This document shows positions 40,962 through 50,857 of a stretch of DNA of 64,000 nt, one piece after another; position 1 is the stretch's first letter; every line of letters starts with the position of its first letter. The stretch is from an uncultured Bacteroidales bacterium (GTDB lineage Bacteria; Bacteroidota; Bacteroidia; Bacteroidales; UBA932). The notes beneath the pieces were generated by a model. The model did no database searches. It was not told the origin of the DNA and saw only the letters and a program-made list of their open reading frames with translations. A program made the translations under genes and the position numbers. The stretch covers positions 1 to 64,000 of the forward strand of contig CALVAG010000009.1 of NCBI GenBank assembly GCA_944325445.1. Direction: 5' to 3'.

Positions 40962-43501
40962 GAAGATACCTGGCATTTCTGGCGATAATTCTTTTTACTC
41001 CCTTTTTTGTTTCTGCCCGGAATGTCAATATCACAGGACGTATAGCAGATGCTTCTTCATTGCAGCCTCTGCAAGGCGCAAGCGTGTATTTTACAGACAG
41101 AAGTGCATGGTGCATAAGCGGCGTGGACGGTTCATTTACGCTTGCCGCAGCGCCGTCTGCACAGGAAAAGGTGCTGGTTGTAAGTTATATGGGCTATGTT
41201 CCGCAGCGCTACAGAATCTCCATTGCAAGAGATACCTCGCTCGGAACGTTAAGGATGGTGCAGGACAATACCCTGCTCCCCGAAGCGAGCGTCTATGCGC
41301 GAAGGCATGATTTCGGAGTGCGGAATTCGCAGATGAGCGCCATAGAGGTGCCTGTAGCCGATATAAAGGGTATGCCCTCCCTTTTCGGAGAGATAGATGT
41401 GATGAAAGCGCTGCAGCGTCTGCCCGGAGTGCAGTCTGTCAAGGACGGCAATGCAGGAATCTATGTGCGCGGCGGAAACTACGACCAGAACCTTATCATG
41501 CTCGACGGCTCCACGCTTTATAATTCGGAGCACCTTAACGGTTTTGTCTCATCTCTGAATGCAGACATGATAGATAATATCATTTTCTATAAAGGGGCTT
41601 TCCCTGCCCGTTACGGCTCAAGGCTCTCAAGTATCATAGATGTGGGAATGAAGGAGGGCGATTTCAGGCAATACGGAGGTTCGTTTACAATAGGGCTGCT
41701 CTCTTCGAGACTTCAGGTGGAAGGCCCCATATTCAAAGGAAAAACCTCCTTTAATATCGGAGCGAGATTCTCATATTTCGACCTTCTCGTCTACCCCATT
41801 CTGGAAAAGGTTTACGACAGCGGCGAGGCTCTCAAACCCTATTCGGATATGAATTATTACGATATCAATGCCAAGCTGGTACATAGATTTTCGGAAAACG
41901 ACAAACTCTCCGCCGTATTTTATATGGGGCAGGATGTGATAAAGGCGGAACCCTCTGCAAGCAGCGACAGTTACATGCGGAATTCCGATTCTTATATTAA
42001 CGAAAGGTCCGACGGTTCGGACAAGAAGTGGGGCAACATAGTCTCGAGCCTTTTCTGGACGCACAGAATGAACGAGAGGCTTTATGTAAATACGAACTTG
42101 AGTTACAGCCGCTACAAATATCGCCTTAAACTCAGTTCGGAGGTGGACAGACGGGTCTACAAGGAAAAAGAGGCCGATTATCTTCTGAACGAACGTTATA
42201 CGGAGAGTTCCCATGCCTTGTACCACTCGCAGATAGACGAACTTGCCCTGACATCCGATTTCAGGTACACAAGCGGCTCCGGCCATGATATGAGATGGGG
42301 CGCCAAGCTTTCCGGCCAGGAACTGGACCCCACCGTAGATATTTACAAACATTCTATCATAGGATATATGGATGGCGGTAAGTATAAGGAGCGTGTGGAG
42401 CATAAGGAGGATGTATTGGGGAAGGCGGAGAGCATCAGGAGCCTGGCCCTCTATATAGAAGACGACTGGACAGTTTCCGAGAACTGGAAAGTGAATGCCG
42501 GGCTGCGCTATATGCATACCTTTGTAAAGGGGAAAAATTATCCCTCCGTAGAGCCGAGACTCTCGGTCCGCTGGCTTTTTGCCGGAAACATGGCATTGAA
42601 GGCCTCATATTCCCGTATGGCGCAGGCCATACACCTTCTGAGCAGCAACAACCTTGTGATGCCCTCCGATATATGGGTCCCCGTAACGGATGAAATCCCG
42701 CTTATGAAGGCGGACCAGTGGGCTGCCGGCTTCAACTGGGAACCTTTCAAAGGAATAGATGTTTCGCTGGAGGGGTACTATAAGAAGATGGACAATGTTC
42801 TGGATTACAGAGAGGGAACTTCGTATATGACAACGGCGGGAGGCTGGAGGGAGATGGTCGCTGCAGGTGAGGGGCGTTCTTATGGCGCCGAGCTTTTTGT
42901 GCAGAAGAAAGAGGGCGCCACTACCGGCTGGCTGAGCTATACATGGTCTAAATCCCTGCGCAGATATGACAGACCGGGACAGGAGATCATCGGGGGAAGG
43001 GAGTTCTATGCAGGAAACGATTGCAGGAACAATTTCAATATCGTGATTGTCCATAGACTGAATAAGAGGCTGGAACTCTCCCTTTCCTGGACCTATCAGT
43101 CCGGAAGAAGAGGGATAATTCCCTCTGCGGCACTCTACGGCGGCTGGCTGGATGAGTATGACAGTTATGGCATTTTCAGTTCCAGTACGTGGCAGTTTAC
43201 GGGAGATTACATCAGTTCAAGGCCCGACGGAGCTCCGTATTTCCGCAGATTCTCGCAGTTCTTGACATACCATGAGAGGAACAACTATCAGCTGCCCGAC
43301 ACACACAGGCTAGACATAGGCCTGAACTGGAGAATACCGCACGATGTGGGCGAGAGTACGCTGAATTTTACAATATATAATCTCTATAACAGGCAGAACA
43401 TTTCGAATCTCTTTATAGGATATGAGAATGGAACGACCGTATTGAAGGGAATATCCCTTTTCCCCTTTATGCCGTCTCTCTCCTACACATTTAAATTTTA
43501 G
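40958..43501 (+). CDS. TonB-dependent receptor with carboxypeptidase-like N-domain
   Basis: 847 residues. Signal peptide (1-20), then a CarboxypepD_reg-like domain (about 23-110: VNITGRIADASSLQPLQGASVYF). The plug (about 125-230) contains GIYVRGGNYDQNLIMLDGSTLYN, and the 22-strand barrel ends in YTFKF. It imports a substrate across the outer membrane using TonB energy. The next gene is a DUF4249 lipoprotein, a common partner in Bacteroidota for this receptor subclass, which is distinct from SusCD glycan receptors. The substrate cannot be told from sequence. Confidence 0.93.
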   Translation: MRRYLAFLAIILFTPFFVSARNVNITGRIADASSLQPLQGASVYFTDRSAWCISGVDGSFTLAAAPSAQEKVLVVSYMGYVPQRYRISIARDTSLGTLRMVQDNTLLPEASVYARRHDFGVRNSQMSAIEVPVADIKGMPSLFGEIDVMKALQRLPGVQSVKDGNAGIYVRGGNYDQNLIMLDGSTLYNSEHLNGFVSSLNADMIDNIIFYKGAFPARYGSRLSSIIDVGMKEGDFRQYGGSFTIGLLSSRLQVEGPIFKGKTSFNIGARFSYFDLLVYPILEKVYDSGEALKPYSDMNYYDINAKLVHRFSENDKLSAVFYMGQDVIKAEPSASSDSYMRNSDSYINERSDGSDKKWGNIVSSLFWTHRMNERLYVNTNLSYSRYKYRLKLSSEVDRRVYKEKEADYLLNERYTESSHALYHSQIDELALTSDFRYTSGSGHDMRWGAKLSGQELDPTVDIYKHSIIGYMDGGKYKERVEHKEDVLGKAESIRSLALYIEDDWTVSENWKVNAGLRYMHTFVKGKNYPSVEPRLSVRWLFAGNMALKASYSRMAQAIHLLSSNNLVMPSDIWVPVTDEIPLMKADQWAAGFNWEPFKGIDVSLEGYYKKMDNVLDYREGTSYMTTAGGWREMVAAGEGRSYGAELFVQKKEGATTGWLSYTWSKSLRRYDRPGQEIIGGREFYAGNDCRNNFNIVIVHRLNKRLELSLSWTYQSGRRGIIPSAALYGGWLDEYDSYGIFSSSTWQFTGDYISSRPDGAPYFRRFSQFLTYHERNNYQLPDTHRLDIGLNWRIPHDVGESTLNFTIYNLYNRQNISNLFIGYENGTTVLKGISLFPFMPSLSYTFKF

Positions 43502-43504
43502 AGT

Positions 43505-44518
43505 ATGTTCAAGATAGTTAAAATAACGGTTTTCCCGCTGCTCCTGCTTGTGCTCTCGAATTGCGAGAAGGTGCTTCCCTATGCCGGGGAAGATGATGAC
43601 AGGCTGGAGATAAATGTGCTGGCAGACCCCGACACAACGCTTTCAATGTATGTATTCAGGACATTTTCCGCTTCGGAGGCGAAAGTTACATCCATGATGA
43701 TGACAGATTACTGGAAATATGTGCTTGCTTCTAATTATAATGCAGACTCACTGATAAGAAAAGATGTAGTGTTGAGTAACGCTCAGGCAAAGGTTACGGT
43801 AAACGGCGCCGAAGAGCATCAGCTCAGGTATGACCCTGAAAAGCATAACTATACATGCGGTTACAGACCGAAAGAGGGAGACATGCTCCGCTTTGAAGTG
43901 ACTGCCGTGGATTACCCTCCCGTTGCAGCCGAGGTTTCCGTTCCGCAGGCCCGGAGACTGGAGATACTCGGGACAAGAAAATTTATCGACAGCAAATGGA
44001 CCTCCGGAGTGCATACCGAAGAGGGAGTTATAGACTGGGGGACGGATACGGTCATGAGCATTACGCTGCGTCTTACCGACCCGGCTTCGGAACGCAATTA
44101 TTACAGGCTGAAAATAAGAAGCGCCGGAGAAAACCGGAATGAAACAGGAGAACTCGTATATTACTCGTTCAGCGATGTGTTCAGTTCGTCTGATGTAATC
44201 TTCGCAGACGAAAACCTTATAGAGGGATGCTGGGGCTGGCCGGCAAACTTTTCCAACATCTTTGACGACAGAATATTCAACGGAACGTCATATACCTTTA
44301 CCGTAGAAAGCCGCCAGAGATTCGGGGATAACACGCATGTGGTCGTGGAGTTGCAGTCAATAACGCCAGAGCTCTACTACTATCTGAAATCTATAATGCT
44401 GTACCGCATTACAGACCAGGATTCCTATACCGAGGCGATTCAAATCTATTCCAATGTCGATAACGGCTGGGGCATAGCCGGCGGTATTTCGGGCGAGAAG
44501 CAGATAATTTATTTTTAA
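43505..44518 (+). CDS. DUF4249 lipoprotein, TonB-receptor partner
   Basis: 337 residues. The signal ends in LVLSNC (lipobox Cys about 20), giving a lipidated outer-membrane protein. The body follows DUF4249: LEINVLADPDTTLSMYVFRT near the start, a KVTVNGAEEHQLRYD segment, VTAVDYPPVAAEVSVPQ, and near the end GWGIAGGISGEKQIIYF, a typical closing motif. It starts 3 bp after the TonB receptor and likely caps or assists it in substrate capture. Confidence 0.88.
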   Translation: MFKIVKITVFPLLLLVLSNCEKVLPYAGEDDDRLEINVLADPDTTLSMYVFRTFSASEAKVTSMMMTDYWKYVLASNYNADSLIRKDVVLSNAQAKVTVNGAEEHQLRYDPEKHNYTCGYRPKEGDMLRFEVTAVDYPPVAAEVSVPQARRLEILGTRKFIDSKWTSGVHTEEGVIDWGTDTVMSITLRLTDPASERNYYRLKIRSAGENRNETGELVYYSFSDVFSSSDVIFADENLIEGCWGWPANFSNIFDDRIFNGTSYTFTVESRQRFGDNTHVVVELQSITPELYYYLKSIMLYRITDQDSYTEAIQIYSNVDNGWGIAGGISGEKQIIYF

Positions 44519-44561
44519 TGCGAAAAAATCGCTAACTTGCGCCTCGTTCAATAACGGTTTT

Positions 44562-45678
44562 ATGGTTCAGAAAGAGGATATAGTTTCATGTTCTGAGAGG
44601 CTCGATGCCTTGAGGAGGTCTCTTTGACTACGCTTCAAAGGTAGAAGAGGCAAGAGAGGGTACTGAAAAATCGATGGAAGAGGGGTTCTGGAACAACCCT
44701 TCGGAGGCGGAGGCTTTTCTAAAAAAACTCTCCACGGTCAAATACTGGGTAAATTCAATAGAGAGGATAGACGGAGCGCTCGAAGATCTTCAGGCGCTTT
44801 ACGAGATGGTCGCACCCGAGCGGAACAACGGCGACTGGCAGGAGAGTTCTCCAGAGGAGAAAGATCTGGATGCAGAGTATGCAAAAGTGCTCGGGCAGAT
44901 AGAGGAGCTGGAGGTAAAGAGCATGCTCGGCGGCGAGGGTGACAATCTCGGCGCGCTGCTCAAGATAAATTCCGGCGCAGGCGGAACGGAGAGCAACGAC
45001 TGGAGCATGATGTTGCTCAGAATGTACACCCGCTGGGGCGAGCGGAACGGCTACAAGGTTTCGGTCTACGATGTGATAGACGGCGACGAAGCGGGGATAA
45101 AGTCGGCTACTGTGGAGATCGAGGGCGATTTCGCCTACGGCTATCTCAAATCCGAGAACGGTGTCCACAGGCTCGTTAGAATCTCCCCCTTCAATGCGCA
45201 GGGAAAGCGGCAGACCACATTCTCGTCGGTCTTTGTCTATCCGCTTGTAGATGAGACGATAGAAATAAACATAAATCCGGCGGACCTCGAATGGGATACC
45301 TTCCGTTCGAGCGGGGCTGGCGGCCAGAATGTAAACAAGGTGGAGACGGGTGTGCGCGTAAGGCATATACCGAGCGGCATCGTGGTGGAGAATACCGAGA
45401 CCCGCTCGCAGCTCGACAACCGTCAGAATGCCTTGAGGATATTGAAGTCCCACCTTTACGAACTGGAACTGGAGAAGAAGAGGCGGAAGCAGGCGGAGCT
45501 GGAGGGAAAGAAGAAGAAGATAGAGTGGGGCTCCCAGATAAGGAGCTATGTGCTGCACCCCTACAAACTGGTAAAGGATTTGCGTACAGGATATGAAACC
45601 ACCGACACGCAGGCGGTGCTCGACGGAGACCTTAACGAGTTCATGCGCAGATACCTGCTTGAAAACAGAGACAATTAA
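44562..45678 (+). CDS. prfB: Peptide chain release factor 2 (programmed +1 frameshift)
   Basis: The coding sequence starts at the ATG at 44562, runs 21 codons to CTT (44622-44624), meets an in-frame TGA (44625-44627) and continues in the +1 frame from GAC (44626). An AGGAGG (44613-44618) just upstream and the CTT-TGA-C context are the classic RF2 self-regulation site. The final protein is about 371 residues. SPF in RISPFNAQG is the UGA/UAA discriminator and GGQ in GAGGQNVNK the peptidyl-hydrolysis motif. When RF2 is scarce the ribosome pauses at TGA and shifts to make more. A second, downstream ATG at 44674 would give a truncated protein. Confidence 0.97.
44613..44628 (+). promoter_or_regulatory. 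prfB programmed frameshift site
   Basis: AGGAGG, three bases of spacer, then CTT TGA C. The internal Shine-Dalgarno and slow stop codon promote a +1 slip of the CTT-bound tRNA to TTT. Confidence 0.95.
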
Positions 45679-45704
45679 ACGATAACAATACAAATTTTAC
45701 GGTT

Positions 45705-47330
45705 ATGGAGTTTAAATATAACGAAATGTTCCCGCTTGGGGAGGATACCACAAAGTATCATCTGCTTACAAAAGAGTATGTAAGCGTTTCCGAATTCGAA
45801 GGCAAGGAGATATTGAAGGTGGACCCGGAGGGGCTCAGGCTCATTGCCCGCCAGGCTTTCCATGACGTTGCATTCATGCTTCGTCCGGAGCATAACGATA
45901 TGGTCGCCAAGATTCTAAGCGACCCCGAGGCCAGCCAGAACGACAAGGCTGTAGCGCTTACTTTCCTGCTCAATGCAAATGTGGCTGTTCAGGGGCAGCT
46001 GCCTCTCTGCCAGGATACCGGTACTGCGACAATCGTTGCAAAGAAGGGGCAGAATGTCTACACGGGAGGCAGCGACGAGGCTGCGTTGTCTCACGGTGTT
46101 TTCGATACCTATACGACAGATAACCTGCGTTATTCGCAGACCCTTGCGCTCGATATGTACAAGGAGAAGAATTCAGGCAACAACCTGCCTGCGCAGATAG
46201 ATATTTATGCGATAGACGGCAACGAGTACAAGTTCCTCTTTGTCGCAAAGGGCGGCGGCTCTGCAAACAAGACCTATCTTTTCCAGGAGACAAAGGCTCT
46301 GCTTACTCCTGAAAAACTGGAGAGCTTCCTCGTAGAGAAGATGAAGACATTAGGTACGGCGGCATGCCCCCCTTACCATATAGCATTTGTGATAGGCGGT
46401 ACCTCTGCGGAGATGAACCTTAAGACCGTCAAGCTTGCCTCTGCAAAATATTACGATGCGCTTCCTACCCACGGCAGCGATGCAGGTCATGCCTTCAGAG
46501 ACATTGAACTGGAGCAGAAACTTCTCAAGGCTGCACAGAACATAGGTCTCGGCGCCCAGTTCGGAGGAAAATATTTCGCACACGATGTAAGGGTTATACG
46601 TCTGCCGCGTCACGGCGCTTCATGCCCTGTGGGAATGGGAGTAAGCTGCAGCGCAGACAGAAACATAAAGGGCAAGATAAACAAGGAGGGTATCTGGCTC
46701 GAGACGCTCGACAGCAACCCTGCAAGGCTCATTCCCGAAAAGTATCTCGGGGCAAAACACAACCACGGTGTGGTTATAGACCTCAACCGTCCTATGAACG
46801 AAGTTCTTGCAGACCTCAGCAAATATCCGGTTTCAACCCCGCTGCTTTTGAACGGAACAATCATAGTGGGCAGGGATATCGCCCATGCGAAACTCAAGGA
46901 GAGAATAGACAGGGGTGAAGGTCTTCCGGATTATATGAAGAAGCATCCCATATACTACGCCGGTCCTGCAAAGACCCCGAAGGGGATGCCGAGCGGTTCG
47001 TTCGGCCCTACAACGGCAGGCCGTATGGACAGCTATGTAGACCTCTTCCAGTCTCATGGCGGCAGCATGATCATGATTGCAAAGGGCAACCGCAGCCAGC
47101 AGGTTACAGATGCCTGCAAGAAGCATGGCGGCTTCTACCTGGGCAGCATAGGAGGCCCTGCCGCAATTCTGGCAAAGGAGAATATAAAGAGTGTGGAGTG
47201 TCTGGAGTATCCGGAACTCGGCATGGAGGCAATCTGGAAGATAGAGGTAGAGAACTTCCCTGCATTCATCCTTGTGGATGACAAGGGCAACGACTTCTTC
47301 ACCCAGCTGAAACCTAATTGCGCAAAGTAA
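45705..47330 (+). CDS. Class I (4Fe-4S) fumarate hydratase
   Basis: 541 residues, the full single-chain form with fused alpha and beta parts. Cluster Cys candidates are C102 in PLCQDTGT, C307 and C315 in [14 protein letters not shown]. The C-terminal half includes [18 protein letters not shown] and the [26 protein letters not shown] signature. It interconverts fumarate and malate; in Bacteroidales it works in the reductive branch leading to succinate. Its 3' end overlaps the convergent metallophosphoesterase gene by 17 bp. It follows prfB by 26 bp and may be partly co-transcribed. Confidence 0.96.
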   Translation: MEFKYNEMFPLGEDTTKYHLLTKEYVSVSEFEGKEILKVDPEGLRLIARQAFHDVAFMLRPEHNDMVAKILSDPEASQNDKAVALTFLLNANVAVQGQLPLCQDTGTATIVAKKGQNVYTGGSDEAALSHGVFDTYTTDNLRYSQTLALDMYKEKNSGNNLPAQIDIYAIDGNEYKFLFVAKGGGSANKTYLFQETKALLTPEKLESFLVEKMKTLGTAACPPYHIAFVIGGTSAEMNLKTVKLASAKYYDALPTHGSDAGHAFRDIELEQKLLKAAQNIGLGAQFGGKYFAHDVRVIRLPRHGASCPVGMGVSCSADRNIKGKINKEGIWLETLDSNPARLIPEKYLGAKHNHGVVIDLNRPMNEVLADLSKYPVSTPLLLNGTIIVGRDIAHAKLKERIDRGEGLPDYMKKHPIYYAGPAKTPKGMPSGSFGPTTAGRMDSYVDLFQSHGGSMIMIAKGNRSQQVTDACKKHGGFYLGSIGGPAAILAKENIKSVECLEYPELGMEAIWKIEVENFPAFILVDDKGNDFFTQLKPNCAK

Positions 47331-48414
47331 GTTCGATGACGGCTATCTCGCTCCTGCTGCCTATGCGCAGGGGCGGGCCCCACAACCCCAATCCGGATGA
47401 GACGTAGATATGGGTCTGCCCAATCTTCCCGTATCCGTAATCGTGGGCGTAGATAGCTCCGGTCAATAGAGAGAAAGGCCATATTTGTCCTTTATGGGTA
47501 TGCCCGTAGAGTGCAAGTGCGGCCTTTTCCTTTACTGCGCTCTCAACCTCCGTGTCGGCGGGCTGGTGGTCGAGTATTATTGTCGGCAGCCTGTTCTCTG
47601 TATCGTCCATGAGCTCCCTTACGCTTTTCCTGCGGCGGTTGCTGCGGTCGTCGCGTCCGACAATGTTCACCATTCCCTCTATCGTTACGACGCTGTCTCT
47701 TAGCAATACTATCGGAGTCAGCCTTATGAATGCCCCGCACTTCTCTATTCCGCTTATATATTCATGGTTGCCGGGTACCATATAGATTCCGTATCTTGCC
47801 TTCAGCAGCCCGAGTTCCTCTTCCATTTTACACTCATACAGCGGTTCGACGGATGAATCCACCAGGTCTCCGCAGATAAGGATAAGGTCAGGCTTACGGC
47901 TGTTTATCAGTGAGACATACTTTTCAAGTCTCTTTTTTGCAATGCCGTGGCCGAGGTGAATATCGCTTACGGCTGCAATTCTCAATTGCCGGGGCTCTCC
48001 GTTCGCAGCGGTGTTATCTGCAAGCTCGATTTTCAGATTCCTTACTACGGGTCTGCTGAAATTGAGGTATCCGTATACGAGCAGAACCGCAGTTATGGCG
48101 CAGCAGATGCCGAAGGAGTGCGGAACAATGATTCCAAGGAGTCTGAGCAGTGCGGCTGCAATGAGCAATAGCGTAAGGTAGAGTGTTATGGCAAGCCATA
48201 CGGAACTCGCCGAGTAGAGAAAATTTCCGAACCGTCCGCTTCCAAGTTCATCTCTGAAGAACATAAGCGAGGGAAAGAGCAGGACGACCGCTGCAAAGAG
48301 CACGGTTGCGGCTATTTTCAATATCGGCGGCAGCGGCCGTATGAGCGGCCATGCAGAGTAGAATATCCAGCCGTTTGCAATCAGATAGAGTGCAATGAAT
48401 GTTATGAAGAACAT
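47314..48414 (-). CDS. Membrane-anchored metallophosphoesterase
   Basis: 366 residues. Four hydrophobic helices fill residues 1-115. The calcineurin-like domain follows with SDIHLGH (D151, H153), [16 protein letters not shown], and the paired-metal His motif YGHTHKGQ. This is the YkuE-like family, which hydrolyses phosphodiester bonds at the membrane. The 3' end overlaps fumarase by 17 bp in convergent orientation, and a separate transcript starts to the right at 48474. Substrate unknown. Confidence 0.9.
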   Translation of the reverse strand: MFFITFIALYLIANGWIFYSAWPLIRPLPPILKIAATVLFAAVVLLFPSLMFFRDELGSGRFGNFLYSASSVWLAITLYLTLLLIAAALLRLLGIIVPHSFGICCAITAVLLVYGYLNFSRPVVRNLKIELADNTAANGEPRQLRIAAVSDIHLGHGIAKKRLEKYVSLINSRKPDLILICGDLVDSSVEPLYECKMEEELGLLKARYGIYMVPGNHEYISGIEKCGAFIRLTPIVLLRDSVVTIEGMVNIVGRDDRSNRRRKSVRELMDDTENRLPTIILDHQPADTEVESAVKEKAALALYGHTHKGQIWPFSLLTGAIYAHDYGYGKIGQTHIYVSSGLGLWGPPLRIGSRSEIAVIELTLRN

Positions 48415-48473
48415 GTTTTTTTGTGCAATATTAAATAATAAAATCCGTATATTTACACGAAAATTAGTTTACT

Positions 48474-49331
48474 ATGAGAAATCTTTTCCTATCTGTTTCC
48501 TTTTTATTTTTTGCATTTGCCGCGGTATCCTGCGGCTCCAACAAGAAAGGCGGGCAGGCTGCCGCCCCTGAAAAGCAACTGACAGTTGTAGCGGACGGTG
48601 TACAGACACTGGTTCTGGACTCTTTGAAACTTACATGGATTAAAGATAATGCAGGCGCGCATGTGATGCCCATCTCGCTCTTTGCAGCGGTAGATTCGGT
48701 AATGGCCGATACCCTTGGCGTGGCGGACGGCGCTCCGGCTACGGTAAGTGCGTTCTATATGGAGACGGAGGGTACGGGCATTCTCTTCGATGCAGGAAAC
48801 GGCGATGCTGAGAGCGGGCTTCTGAAGGGGCTTGAAGCATTGCAGCTCTCTCCGGATGATATAAAATGTATAGTGCTTACCCACTTCCATGGAGACCATA
48901 TCGGAGGTCTGGTCAAGGAGGGAAAGGCCGTTTTCCCAAATGCGGCGCTCTGGGCTCCCCGGGTCGAGTATGATGCATGGATGGCGATGGAAGGGAGCAA
49001 TGCGCAGGTTGTACAGACAATGGATATCTACAAGGAGAGTCTGCACCTGTTCAATATCGGAGATGCGCTTCCCGGAGGAATAAGGGCGATTCCAGCATAC
49101 GGGCATACTCCCGGGCATACGCTTTATCAGAAGGGCGATGTTCTCATAATAGCGGACCTCATGCACGGAGCCGCAATACAGATGAAATATCCCGATATAT
49201 GCGCATCGTACGATATGGATCCCGTAAAGGCTGCACAGGTGCGCAAGGAGATCTTGCAGTATGTGAAGGAGAACAATCTCATTATGGCCGGAATGCATCT
49301 GCCTGAACCGGCTGTCGTAATGCCTGAATAA
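48474..49331 (+). CDS. MBL-fold metallo-hydrolase lipoprotein
   Basis: 285 residues. The signal ends at AAVSC (C20), so the protein is lipidated. The metallo-beta-lactamase core has ILFDAGNG and THFHGDH (H137, H139, D141, H142), with later ligands in YGHTPGHTLY and the ADLMHGAA segment. The family covers lactonases, thioesterases and related hydrolases in the envelope. A TATATTTA -7-like box (48448-48455) lies 18 bp before the ATG. It is followed 24 bp later by the efflux operon; co-transcription is possible. Confidence 0.9.
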   Translation: MRNLFLSVSFLFFAFAAVSCGSNKKGGQAAAPEKQLTVVADGVQTLVLDSLKLTWIKDNAGAHVMPISLFAAVDSVMADTLGVADGAPATVSAFYMETEGTGILFDAGNGDAESGLLKGLEALQLSPDDIKCIVLTHFHGDHIGGLVKEGKAVFPNAALWAPRVEYDAWMAMEGSNAQVVQTMDIYKESLHLFNIGDALPGGIRAIPAYGHTPGHTLYQKGDVLIIADLMHGAAIQMKYPDICASYDMDPVKAAQVRKEILQYVKENNLIMAGMHLPEPAVVMPE

Positions 49332-49355
49332 TTTTGTTAATTAATTGTATTGGAA

Positions 49356-50846
49356 ATGAGAAGTTTGACAGGGGTGTTTTTTGTGCTTTTGTTGGCCGTA
49401 TCTCCGTTGTTTTCACAGCAGCGTACATTGGTCATGACCCTGGACGATGTCATAGAGACGGCGCGGGAGCAGTCCCAGGATGCCCTTATTGCAAAACACA
49501 GTTTTCTTTCGAGCTATTGGTCGTACCGCTCGTACAAGGCGCAATTGCTGCCCTCGCTCAATCTCAATTCAACGCTGGGGCAGTATAACAGAACGCTTTC
49601 ACAGGTTCAGAACAGCGAGACCGGCGAAATAAACTATGTTGAAAACAACAGCCTGTATAACAGTCTTTCGCTTTCGATAGACCAGAATATCCCCTTTACC
49701 GGCGGTAATGTCTCCGTATATACTTCGCTGAACAGATTGGATCAGTTTTCACCGTTCAACGAGGGAACGTGGAATACCCAACCTATCAACATACAGTATA
49801 CGCAGCCGATAAGGGGGTTCAACACCCTCAAATGGGAGAAGAAAATCGAGCCCAAAAGATATGAGATGGCAAAACAGGACTATCTGGGACAGATGGAGAG
49901 CATAACGGTTCAGGCTACGACCCTCTTTTTCGATCTGCTGCTTGCCCAGTCTGCGTTGGATATGGCCAGGAAAAACCATGAGAGCACCGAATTCTCCTAT
50001 AAAATAGCCAATGAAAGATATGCGATAGGAATGATATCCAAAAGCGATTTGCTCCAGCTCAATTTGCGTCTGCTTAACAATGAACTTTCCATAAGCGAGG
50101 CAGAGTTGGATTTGAGGGTGAAACTTACAAAGCTGAGAACCTATCTGGGATATAATGAAAATGTGGATATCGAACTGGTTGTGCCTGAAATAAAGAGCTC
50201 CCTTACACTCGATTACGACGATGTGCTGTACAGGACGCTGACAAATTCATCATTTGCATTGGAAAACGAAATCTCCATTCTGGAGGCGCAGCAGGAGGTG
50301 GCGAGAGCCAAATCGGAGGTAGGGCTTCAGGCAACTCTTCATGCTACATTCGGGTTGAACCAGGTGGATGAGAGGTTCAAGAATGCCTATATGAACTTGC
50401 TCGACCAGGAGGTTCTCGGACTTACTCTCTCCATGCCTATATTGGATTGGGGATTGAGCAAGGGACGGGTGAAGGTCGCCAAGTCTCTCAATGACGTGGT
50501 CGAGATGGAGGTGGCCCAGAAGGAGCAGGAGATGCGCGAGGATATAATGTTCAGGGTGTTGCAGTTCAATCTGCAAAGCCAGCAGTGCAGCGTGTCTGCG
50601 CAGGCCGATTCCATCGGACGTCAGAGATATGAGAATACGAGGGAGAGATTCCTTAATGGGACGGCGACCGTTACAGACCTGAATACCGCCCAGACCGAGA
50701 TGGATGACGCAATTACGAATTATCTGAATGCATTGGGCAATTATTGGAAATATTATTACGAAATAAGACAGTTGGCATTATACGATTATATGAACGACAG
50801 AATGCTGGCTGAAGACTTCGATAAACTTGTGGAAAACGAATATTAA
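49356..50846 (+). CDS. TolC-family outer-membrane efflux protein
   Basis: 496 residues from the ATG at 49356; a TTG 6 bp upstream is also in frame. Signal peptide ends near PLFSQQ. Two OEP repeats with long helices follow: ITVQATTLFFDLLLAQSALDMARKN and KANERYAIGMISKSDLLQLNLRLLNNELSISEAELDLR in the first, and the matching ENTRERFLNGTATVTDLNTAQTEMDDAITNYLNALGNYWKYYYEIRQL in the second. It forms the trimeric outer-membrane exit duct of the tripartite pump encoded with it. First gene of a four-gene operon; the adaptor follows after 11 bp. Confidence 0.94.
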   Translation: MRSLTGVFFVLLLAVSPLFSQQRTLVMTLDDVIETAREQSQDALIAKHSFLSSYWSYRSYKAQLLPSLNLNSTLGQYNRTLSQVQNSETGEINYVENNSLYNSLSLSIDQNIPFTGGNVSVYTSLNRLDQFSPFNEGTWNTQPINIQYTQPIRGFNTLKWEKKIEPKRYEMAKQDYLGQMESITVQATTLFFDLLLAQSALDMARKNHESTEFSYKIANERYAIGMISKSDLLQLNLRLLNNELSISEAELDLRVKLTKLRTYLGYNENVDIELVVPEIKSSLTLDYDDVLYRTLTNSSFALENEISILEAQQEVARAKSEVGLQATLHATFGLNQVDERFKNAYMNLLDQEVLGLTLSMPILDWGLSKGRVKVAKSLNDVVEMEVAQKEQEMREDIMFRVLQFNLQSQQCSVSAQADSIGRQRYENTRERFLNGTATVTDLNTAQTEMDDAITNYLNALGNYWKYYYEIRQLALYDYMNDRMLAEDFDKLVENEY

Positions 50847-50857
50847 AGTGCAGGAAT

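Noticed and set aside
44674-45678. prfB starting at the internal ATG at 44674
   Set aside because: It would lack the N-terminal helices, and the upstream frame with the frameshift signal is complete.
44755-45693. Minus-strand open frame (312 codons) opposite prfB
   Set aside because: Shadow of the release-factor gene, which is certain from GGQ, SPF and the frameshift site.
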